A stretch of DNA of 64,000 bases, taken from contig NZ_JAHVHW010000007.1 of NCBI RefSeq assembly GCF_019802055.1, positions 620,001-684,000 of the forward strand, in the 5' to 3' direction. This stretch comes from Ferrimonas balearica. GTDB taxonomy: Bacteria; Pseudomonadota; Gammaproteobacteria; Enterobacterales; Shewanellaceae. Shown one piece after another: positions 57,954-64,000 of the stretch. The position numbers and the translations under genes were made by a program. The notes beneath the pieces were generated by a model. That model searched no databases. It saw nothing but the letters and a program-made list of their open reading frames with translations, and was not told the DNA's origin. Positions within the stretch are counted from its first letter, which is position 1; every line of letters begins with the position of its first letter.

Positions 57954-58718
57954 ATGAAAGACCTGCTCGCAAAGTGTACTGCCGAAGATTTTGAGTTCAT
58001 CTCTGAGGTTCTTGATAGCTATTTCGCGTTCACGGATGATCAAAAGCGAAAGCTGCTATTAAAAGGTGTGCAAGAGGGTGAAGTTGACCGGCAAGAGTTA
58101 ATTTACCTGCTCGATAAGCAGATCCGTTACTACGGTTCATCTGATGTTGCGTACTTAAAGCGCCTGATTTTTTCGGATGACCCCGGTGTATCCGCCGAAG
58201 AGGTTGTTGATGATGTTGTTAAAAATCTAAAAGTAAATACAAAGGCGGGTGCAAGCATCGAGGCGAAGTTAGAGCAAGTCGTTAAACAGAAAGTTGAAGC
58301 AACACTTGCGAAGAAAACACCAGAAGAACTAGCTGAAACTTTCCGAAAGATGAAGCTTGATTCCGTAAAGGTGGAGGATCTAACTATATACCTCAAGGGG
58401 CGCGGCAAGGTGTTAACTTTGCCGATTTTGATGCAGTTCTTAGGCCCTGTTGTTGTGCAGAAAGTGCTGTTGGAAGTAGTGCTAGGGTTTATAGCCCAGA
58501 TCATAGGAAAACAGGCATTTAACCAAGTTGCTCGGCTCATCGCTCAGCGCTTTGGCGCAGCACCACTAGGTCCGATTGTGTGGGGTGTTAGTGGCTTATG
58601 GTTGGCCTCGGATCTTCAAGGACCAGCGATGCGCAAAACAGTACCGATCTGTCTCTATTTAGGTGTTGTTGCGCTTCGGGATGGTGAAGAAGATTCGGAG
58701 CTAGATGATGCTGTTTAG
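57954..58718 (+). CDS. UPF0174 (YaaW-like) protein
   Basis: A 254-residue protein related to E. coli YaaW. The N-terminal half is helical and charged (LLAKCTAEDFEFISEVLDSY). The C-terminal half is hydrophobic and Gly-rich (GPVVVQKVLLEVVLGFIAQIIGK, then GPIVWGVSGLWLASDLQGPAMRKT), suggesting membrane association. Function unknown in the family. Its base composition is clearly more AT-rich than the flanking hsdR and DUF429 genes, a sign of separate acquisition. AAGGA lies about 8 bases before the ATG at 57954. Confidence 0.75.
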   Translation: MKDLLAKCTAEDFEFISEVLDSYFAFTDDQKRKLLLKGVQEGEVDRQELIYLLDKQIRYYGSSDVAYLKRLIFSDDPGVSAEEVVDDVVKNLKVNTKAGASIEAKLEQVVKQKVEATLAKKTPEELAETFRKMKLDSVKVEDLTIYLKGRGKVLTLPILMQFLGPVVVQKVLLEVVLGFIAQIIGKQAFNQVARLIAQRFGAAPLGPIVWGVSGLWLASDLQGPAMRKTVPICLYLGVVALRDGEEDSELDDAV

Positions 58719-58739
58719 CACCAAATGAGTCTATAGGAA

Positions 58740-59786
58740 ATGGCGTGGGACGTTATTGCCATTGGCTGGGACGTCGGCGGCTGGCAGGGTAAAAAGCAGG
58801 CCGTGGCGGTCGCTGCCTGGCGGCGAGGGGATAAAGCGGTGACTTGGTTGGGGATCAGCCCCGCTTTCTCGCTGTCTCAGCGTGCTCCGTTGTCACTTGA
58901 TACCCTGTTGTCTCCGGCGGGAGTCTCAGTGGACGTTGTGGCAAAGGCTAAACAGGTAACCATTGGCATTGACGCCCCGTTAGCCTATCCCCTGGCGTTT
59001 AAGCGTCTTCTTGCTGGTGAGCCGGTGCTCGATACGGCCCCACAGGCGGAGATCGACAATCCATTGGCCTATCGTGACTGTGAACGCTGGGTGCACTGGA
59101 CCTTTGGAAAGAAGCCCATGTCGCCAGTATTCGATCGCCTTGGCAACAACGCCACGGTTGCCATGTCGGCTTTGCACGCGCTGCGTCGCCAAGGGTACTC
59201 CGTGCTTCCGCAGGACGCGGACGAGGCCATTCGTGCCGTTATTGAGGTTTATCCCGCCCTTCTCAAGGATGCCGCGGAATCAGCGTCACCGGCTAAGCCC
59301 ATGTTTCGTCCCTTTCTGCCAGATCCCGTGCCGCAAACCGGTGACGTTTATGATGCTGCCTTGGCGGCGCTGGTCGCACTTGGCCATGGCCTGTGTGCAT
59401 TGGGAGAGGAGGAGGCGCTGAGTTTGCCATGTATTCTGGGGCCAGCTCCTGGATATGTGAGGGATGAGGGTTGGGTCTATGCGTTGAACTGCGGCAAAGT
59501 AATCAGTACTCACTCCCATGAAAACGCGACGGTAGCTAAACACCGCGATGATAGTGAGCGGGGCGAGTGGCGTGGCGGTTCGTCGGCCAGCACCCAGATT
59601 GGCTATGTCAATTGCAACGCACAGAGAGTCGGGGGGACGCGAGGTACTCCGGGAACAGACCATGGCCAGCTTGCTTATCGGGTGATCTGTGAGCGCTGTG
59701 GCTGTGTTTATGGCGTGAATGGCACCAGTCTATTCCAGTGCAAGTGTCCAACATGCCAGCGAGGAAGGGCGGATATCCCGTTCTAA
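58740..59786 (+). CDS. DUF429 predicted nuclease-like protein with C-terminal zinc ribbon
   Basis: A 348-residue protein. The N-terminal part resembles the RNase H-like DUF429 fold: IAIGWDVGGWQGKKQ (first acidic residue), VTIGIDAPLAYP (second Asp) and a late acidic block (GDVYDAALAALVAL). The C-terminal 40 residues hold a C-x2-C...C-x-C-x2-C zinc ribbon (CERCGC, then CKCPTC). It starts 21 bases after the UPF0174 gene. DUF429 proteins are suspected nucleases; a defence role here is inference. Confidence 0.7.
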   Translation: MAWDVIAIGWDVGGWQGKKQAVAVAAWRRGDKAVTWLGISPAFSLSQRAPLSLDTLLSPAGVSVDVVAKAKQVTIGIDAPLAYPLAFKRLLAGEPVLDTAPQAEIDNPLAYRDCERWVHWTFGKKPMSPVFDRLGNNATVAMSALHALRRQGYSVLPQDADEAIRAVIEVYPALLKDAAESASPAKPMFRPFLPDPVPQTGDVYDAALAALVALGHGLCALGEEEALSLPCILGPAPGYVRDEGWVYALNCGKVISTHSHENATVAKHRDDSERGEWRGGSSASTQIGYVNCNAQRVGGTRGTPGTDHGQLAYRVICERCGCVYGVNGTSLFQCKCPTCQRGRADIPF

Positions 59787-60237
59787 GACGGCCAAGCCAT
59801 AGCGGCCTTTCGGAGCTGGGGCCGTTACAAATCCAATCCCATGAAACCTTAAACTTTCCGAGAGGCGGACGTAAAAGAAGACAGGCAGTGATGTTTTGCC
59901 CTCTCCCCCCTCCTCAAAGCCCCCCCCCCTCCATTTCCCGCGCGGGTTCCATCGAGTGCTGTAACCCCATAATGGCAGGGGCCACTGCTTAGTCCGGCCT
60001 TTTCAACAGTATGTTTGCCTGGATGGCTGCCCGCTGAGATATTGTGCTTAATTGGGAGTCCTACCGTGGATGGCTGGACGTCCAGACGCCCCAAAGTTGG
60101 GCGCCTTTTTGGTTCCGATAGGGTATACATCAGCCGAACCAGATGGAACTGGGCTGACTTTGGTTCGATAATTCTTGTAATGCCACCCAAAACGAACCAT
60201 AAATAAAGAACCACTCAAAACGAACCAGGGATGGAAC
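59787..60237. other. Intergenic region before the serine recombinase
   Basis: This 451-base gap has a run of ten C residues (59920-59929), a weak hairpin with T-run (60089-60110), and at its right side several CGAACCA-type repeats (60107-60227) that could be recombinase binding sites. No supported ORF. Confidence 0.5.
60188..60227. repeat. Direct repeats upstream of the serine recombinase
   Basis: CAAAACGAACCA occurs at 60188-60199 and 60216-60227, 28 bases apart. Related inverted copies (TTTGGTTCG at 60159-60167, TTTTTGGTTCCGATA at 60106-60120) and GCCGAACCAG (60133-60142) lie to the left. This layout suits a resolution or operator site. Confidence 0.5.
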
Positions 60238-60861
60238 ATGACAATTCGCATCGTTCGCGCCTACATGCGCGCCAGCACCGATGATCAAAATGCCGAGCGG
60301 GCCAGGGAAGAGCTGCAGGGTCTGGCCAAAGTTGGGGGCTTTCGCATAGCCGGTTACTACGTGGAGAACCAGTCTGGGACGAAAGTTGACCGGCCAGAGC
60401 TGAACCGGCTGATCAGCGATTGTGAGCCTGGCGATGTCCTATTGGTGGAGAAGGTAGACCGGCTAACAAGGTTACCCTACGAGCAGTGGAAGGCGTTGAG
60501 ACACCGCTTGGACCAGGCCCAGATCCGGATACTGGTTGCAGACCAACCCATGACCTATAGCGCCGTGCGGGAAGGCGAGAGCGATGGCTTCATCACGCGC
60601 TTGCTCACCGACTTCATGCTCGACCTGGCAGCCGGTATGGCCAGGGATGATTACGAGACCCGCAGAAAGCGCCAAAAGCAGGGCATAGAGGCCGCCAAGG
60701 CAGAAGGGAGGTACAAGGGGCGGCAAACCAACACAAAGCTGCACAGTGACATCCAAGCCCTTTTAGCGAAGGGGGTGAGTTGGTCTGAGATCCAGCGCGT
60801 CACCGGATGTTCCAGAAGCACCATTGGTAGAGTAAAGAAAGCCGAGCACACACAGGGATAA
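60238..60861 (+). CDS. Serine recombinase (resolvase/invertase family)
   Basis: A 207-residue small serine recombinase. The catalytic Ser13 lies in YMRASTDDQ, with the family Arg residues in VEKVDRLTRL. The long helix (DYETRRKRQKQGIEAAKAEGRYKGRQ) is followed by a C-terminal HTH (SWSEIQRVTGCSRSTIGRV). It is Tn3-resolvase sized. No transposase lies beside it, so it may resolve or invert island DNA, or be a remnant of a transposon. Confidence 0.92.
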   Translation: MTIRIVRAYMRASTDDQNAERAREELQGLAKVGGFRIAGYYVENQSGTKVDRPELNRLISDCEPGDVLLVEKVDRLTRLPYEQWKALRHRLDQAQIRILVADQPMTYSAVREGESDGFITRLLTDFMLDLAAGMARDDYETRRKRQKQGIEAAKAEGRYKGRQTNTKLHSDIQALLAKGVSWSEIQRVTGCSRSTIGRVKKAEHTQG

Positions 60862-61105
60862 GAGCAGTTGTTACAGTGGCTTGAACTGATCTGTATCGAG
60901 AGGCAATCAAATCTAGCCTGCAATCCAGGCGATATCGACAGGCGGAGGCCGTGCGGGAATCTGCTGTGTAGCACCTGATTACTACCTACTTCTTCGCCGA
61001 TGACGGTGCGCAAATCTGGATACCGCGGTCGGGTGGTTGATAGGACTTCCCCATCCAGTCGAAGTGATTCATTATGGGTCAAACACGGAAGCGGAAGTAA
61101 AAACA

Positions 61106-61303
61106 ATGGAATGGATGCAGCCTTTTGTCTCAGGCAAAGGCGGTGGTACTGAGCCAGTGAATATCTATGAGAGTGCAGGCGAGGCGGTAATTGATAACAT
61201 GCTGGGCGTGTTCGGCACGTTTATCTCAGAGTATCCCGGTCAGACGTTAATCTTGTGCATAGTGATCATTGTGTCGCTCCGCATGCGCAACCGCCGCTGG
61301 TAG
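61106..61303 (+). CDS. Possible small membrane protein
   Basis: A 65-residue frame starting MEWMQPF with GGAAG about 8 bases upstream. A Gly-rich N-terminus leads to one transmembrane helix (about 38-58, GQTLILCIVIIVSL) and a basic RMRNRRW tail, the positive-inside pattern. No family recognised. A longer frame from 61037 is less likely. It lies alone in the right part of the island. Confidence 0.45.
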   Translation: MEWMQPFVSGKGGGTEPVNIYESAGEAVIDNMLGVFGTFISEYPGQTLILCIVIIVSLRMRNRRW

Positions 61304-61471
61304 TCATATCGCTTACCAGTGGGGATTATCGGTTGCAACACGGCATTTCTCGTTACGCCAGCTTCCAATTTGGCTTGGACGCACCTATCTACTCTGGCCG
61401 CGCAAGTCTGCAGTCAAAGCAGTGTCAGGTACAGGAGCCCATGTTTTGGAGCTTGTAGCTACCTTCTGGCT

Positions 61472-61780
61472 TTATGCGCGAACACACCTAAAAACATGCG
61501 CTTCAGTGAAGGTGAATGCGTCCCCACGCTTTAGCTCGCGATCTTCGATAACCCAAGATATGCCGCCTAGGGGATCGATGTAATCCAACCTGCCAGTGTA
61601 TCCATCCGGGCTGCGCTCAACATTGGTCACTGTGAAGTCGTACTTGCCCTTTCTTAGGTGCACAGTGTCACCATCATTAATGCCACCGTAATCTGGTATG
61701 GACGCCTGTTTGTTTTGAACCTGAGTTACGTTGTAGCCGCCTATGGACTTGTCTAGGTTCAGTTGGTCTGCAGTCGTCAT
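61472..61780 (-). CDS. Small unknown protein at the right end of the island
   Basis: A 102-residue protein starting MTTADQLNLDKSIGGY, with AAGGAAGG 5 bases before the ATG, so translation is well supported. The middle (NDGDTVHLRKGKYDFTVTNVERSPDGYTGRLDYIDP) looks like an SH3-like beta barrel. No known family. It is the only minus-strand gene in this part of the island. Confidence 0.65.
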   Translation of the reverse strand: MTTADQLNLDKSIGGYNVTQVQNKQASIPDYGGINDGDTVHLRKGKYDFTVTNVERSPDGYTGRLDYIDPLGGISWVIEDRELKRGDAFTFTEAHVFRCVRA

Positions 61781-61859
61781 AGTTGCCTTCCTTTTCAACT
61801 TTACTCATTACCGAACCTAAAGTTTTTACACCGTCGGTCCTCGGTAGTTCTACGTACAA

Positions 61860-61872
61860 ATTTGCGTACAAA
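61860..61872. repeat. Candidate right attachment repeat of the island
   Basis: ATTTGCGTACAAA, 12 of 13 identical to 43839-43851. A second GTACAAA unit (CTACGTACAAA at 61850-61860) is 12 bases to the left, mirroring the period at the left end. Confidence 0.5.
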
Positions 61873-62022
61873 ATCCATTCTGCCTACCACCTAAATGCGT
61901 ACTGTATGCCACTCAGCAACGTGTCACATAGTCGTGCCACAGCAGGGTTTCGTCTTGCCGCATTCAGGTGTTCCGCTTTGAATGATAAAGGGCAAGTGTA
62001 CCAGAAAGTTGAGGCGGATTTA

Positions 62023-62040
62023 GGGCGCCAGACGGCGCCC
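62023..62040 (-). terminator. Hairpin after the YdcH-like gene
   Basis: GGGCGCC-agac-GGCGCCC, about 10 bases past the stop of the minus-strand gene. The T-run is poor. Confidence 0.45.
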
Positions 62041-62049
62041 TGGCAGGGA

Positions 62050-62286
62050 TCAACGAGTGAGCAGATCGTACAGGCGATCTTTTAGCCTCAGTCGGGTCAT
62101 CTTCATGCTCAGCAGGTTGTTGTCGCTGATGGGGGAGCCGGCCAGTTCCAGATGACGGATCTCGTCATCGATCTGGTGGTATTGCTCTGACAGTTCGGCA
62201 AAGAGTGGGTCGGATTCGGTGCGTTGGTCTATCTGGTTCGCGAGCCTGGGAAACTCGTGTGGAAGATCATGTGGTTCACCCAACAT
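62050..62286 (-). CDS. ydcH: DUF465 (YdcH-like) small protein
   Basis: A 78-residue cytosolic helical protein. The family pattern is visible: DPLFAELSEQYHQIDDEIRHLE, then NNLLSMKMTRLRLKDRLYDLL, forming a coiled-coil hairpin. Function unknown. GGAGG is 5 bases before the ATG at 62286; a frame extended to 62319 lies before that site. It is divergent from the radical SAM gene, and was probably next to sbcB before the island inserted. Confidence 0.85.
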   Translation of the reverse strand: MLGEPHDLPHEFPRLANQIDQRTESDPLFAELSEQYHQIDDEIRHLELAGSPISDNNLLSMKMTRLRLKDRLYDLLTR

Positions 62287-62485
62287 AAACGCCTCCGCAG
62301 TAGGGGGTTTGACACCCACTAAGCATAGCCCCGCAGGGACAGAACGTCAGGGTGCTTGGGCGACCAAAACGGGGCGCGGTTTAAAAAAAGTCAAAAAACC
62401 ATTAAAATTACGCCTTTTTCCGCAGGGCTGCGCGCGAATTCTCTTTTCGCTGCGCGCAAGAATAATTATTAAATGGGTGTCGTAT

Positions 62486-63844
62486 ATGAACATTCCTGCT
62501 GAAGTGGCGACCTTGCAGATCTTCCCAAAGCGCCGGTTTACGGTGTACCAACAGCGTCAGCTGGACAAGATCGAGCTGGTTGACCGCCTGCCCGAGGCGT
62601 TGAAGTTTGAAATGAAGGTGGTTGCCAGTGTGCTGCCGTTCCGGGTGAACGAATACGTCGCCAATGACCTGATCGATTGGAACAACCTGCCCAAGGATCC
62701 GATCTTTCAGCTCTCCTTCCCGCAAAAGGGGATGCTGGCCCCCGAAGCTTTTGATCGCATGGCAGCGCTGCTTAAGCAGGACCCGTCACCGCAAGAGGTG
62801 TTTGAGCTGGGACAGGTGTTGCGGGCTGAGATGAATCCGCACCCCGCGGGCCAGATGAGCCTGAACGTGCCGGAACTCGACGGTGAGAAGCTGCCGGGCA
62901 TGCAGCACAAGTACAAAGAGACCGCGCTGTTCTTTCCCTCCCAAGGCCAGTACTGCCACAGCTACTGCACCTTCTGTTTCCGCTGGGCTCAGTTTGTTGG
63001 CAAGGCGATGCGCTTCAACTCCAACGATGCCGATACGCTGCACCGCTACCTCGCAGCGCATCCGGAGATCAGTGACCTGCTGATCACCGGCGGGGATCCC
63101 ATGGTGATGAAAACCAAGAAGATCGCCCAATATGTGGAGCCGTTGATCGACAGCCCGGAGATGGAGCATGTCCAGACCATCCGCTTCGGCACCAAGGCGC
63201 TGACCTTCTGGCCCTACCGCTTTGTGACCGATGACGACGCGGATGAGTTGCTGGCCCTGTTCCGCCGCCTGGTGCAGAGCGGCAAGCACGTCTCCATCAT
63301 GGCGCACCTGAACCACTGGCAGGAGATGGAAACCCCCATCTTTGAGGAGGCGGTACGCCGCATCCGCGCCACCGGCGCCAATATCCGCGCTCAGGCACCG
63401 CTGCTTAAGAACATCAATGATAACGCTGATGACTGGGCGAAAATGTGGCAGAAGCAGGTGAAGCTGGGGATCATTCCGTACTACATGTTTGTGGAGCGGG
63501 ATACCGGGCCGAAGCGCTACTTCGAGGTGCCGCTGCATCAGGCCTATGAGATTTACCGTCAGGCGATCAGTAAGGTCTCCGGGCTGGCGCGTACCGCCCG
63601 TGGTCCGAGCATGAGCGCTGGCCCTGGCAAGGTGGAGATCCAGGGCATTACCGAAGTGGCGGGAGAGAAGGTGTTTGTATTGCGCTTTATCCAGGCCCGT
63701 AACCCGGAGTGGGCACAGCGGCCTTTCTTTGCCAAATACGATGAAAGCGCCCACTGGCTGGATGACCTCAAACCGGCATTCGGTGAGGAGAAGTTCTTCT
63801 GGCAGGCGGAGTACGAGGCGATGGGCGGAAAGCTCGGCGAGTAA
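62486..63844 (+). CDS. KamA-family radical SAM protein (lysine 2,3-aminomutase-like)
   Basis: A 452-residue enzyme. The radical SAM Cys are 157, 161 and 164 (CHSYCTFC), followed by LITGGDPM and a KamA-type C-terminus with GPSMSAGPGKVEI, where the Lys may hold PLP. It is longer than EpmB (about 340), so an EF-P role is less likely; the substrate is probably lysine or a related amino acid, unproven. The ribosome site before the ATG at 62486 is weak. It is alone between a divergent gene and a bidirectional terminator. Confidence 0.85.
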   Translation: MNIPAEVATLQIFPKRRFTVYQQRQLDKIELVDRLPEALKFEMKVVASVLPFRVNEYVANDLIDWNNLPKDPIFQLSFPQKGMLAPEAFDRMAALLKQDPSPQEVFELGQVLRAEMNPHPAGQMSLNVPELDGEKLPGMQHKYKETALFFPSQGQYCHSYCTFCFRWAQFVGKAMRFNSNDADTLHRYLAAHPEISDLLITGGDPMVMKTKKIAQYVEPLIDSPEMEHVQTIRFGTKALTFWPYRFVTDDDADELLALFRRLVQSGKHVSIMAHLNHWQEMETPIFEEAVRRIRATGANIRAQAPLLKNINDNADDWAKMWQKQVKLGIIPYYMFVERDTGPKRYFEVPLHQAYEIYRQAISKVSGLARTARGPSMSAGPGKVEIQGITEVAGEKVFVLRFIQARNPEWAQRPFFAKYDESAHWLDDLKPAFGEEKFFWQAEYEAMGGKLGE

Positions 63845-63857
63845 AGATTCCCCAAAC

Positions 63858-63893
63858 GAAAAACGCCCCGCAATTGCGGGGCGTTCTGTTTTT
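63858..63893. terminator. Bidirectional terminator between the KamA-like and RimK-like genes
   Basis: AACGCCCCGC-aatt-GCGGGGCGTT with T-run (ctgttttt) on the plus side and A-run before it. Confidence 0.85.
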
Positions 63894-64000
63894 AGCGCTG
63901 GCAGGTGGCGACCGCGAGGTCGACCAGCACTTCGGCCATGTTCAAGTCCGGGTGGGCCGCTTCCATGCCTTTGAAGCCCGGGGAGGAGTTGGCTTCACAC
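63892..64000 (-). CDS. C-terminus of a RimK-like ATP-grasp ligase
   Basis: The last 36 residues of a minus-strand gene that continues beyond the right edge. They read CEANSSPGFKGMEAA and on, close to the metal-binding E-x-N-x-SPG-x-x-G-x-E block of RimK, which adds glutamate to ribosomal protein S6. A related ATP-grasp enzyme cannot be excluded from this piece. Confidence 0.7.
   Translation of the reverse strand, partial: CEANSSPGFKGMEAAHPDLNMAEVLVDLAVATCQR

Overview
The window looks like a chromosome segment of a metal-reducing gammaproteobacterium close to Shewanella and Ferrimonas (Ferrimonas is my best guess, by inference only). The reasons are an MtrAB-type outer-membrane electron conduit, multiheme outer-membrane lipoproteins, two small tetraheme cytochromes of the Shewanella STC type, and a core gene order (rne-rluC-yceF-yceD-rpmF-plsX-fabHDG-acpP-fabF) shared with enteric and Shewanella relatives.

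Region 1 (1-12992) is an extracellular electron transfer and iron locus. On the minus strand run an MtrA-type decaheme cytochrome, an MtrB porin, a 10-heme and an 11-heme outer-membrane lipoprotein, then the N-terminus of a third lipoprotein cytochrome cut by the window edge. Divergent from these are three NapC/NirT-type quinol dehydrogenases, with feoAB (ferrous iron uptake, Fur box in front) between the first and the other two. With the two periplasmic tetraheme cytochromes at 23.4-24.2 kb, every layer of a quinol-to-surface chain is present: inner membrane (NapC-type), periplasm (STC, MtrA), outer membrane (MtrB) and cell surface (10/11-heme lipoproteins).

Region 2 (13.1-43.8 kb) is housekeeping: glnS, fur, cobB, bioA and divergent bioBFCD, pepE, htpX (with a good sigma-32 promoter), queE/queD, a fused MsrB-MsrA, a low-molecular-weight phosphatase, rne, rluC, a HAD phosphatase, an Mpo1-like gene, yceF, yceD-rpmF-plsX-fabH-fabD-fabG-acpP-fabF, a beta-hydroxyacid dehydrogenase, cdd and sbcB.

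Region 3 (about 43.84-61.87 kb) is an integrated island of about 18 kb bounded by near-identical short repeats. It carries a tyrosine integrase, an AlpA-type regulator, a KilA-N protein, a possible replication or winged-helix protein, a type I restriction system (hsdM, hsdS, hsdR) with four extra genes between hsdS and hsdR (FRG domain, GIY-YIG nuclease, PD-(D/E)XK protein, unknown), a UPF0174 membrane-associated protein, a DUF429 protein, a serine recombinase and small unknown genes. The long non-coding stretch before hsdM holds strong inverted repeats.

Region 4 (62.0-64.0 kb) returns to the chromosome: a DUF465/YdcH protein, a lysine 2,3-aminomutase-like radical SAM enzyme, and the C-terminus of a RimK-like ATP-grasp protein. 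No tRNA, rRNA, CRISPR array or intact insertion sequence was seen.
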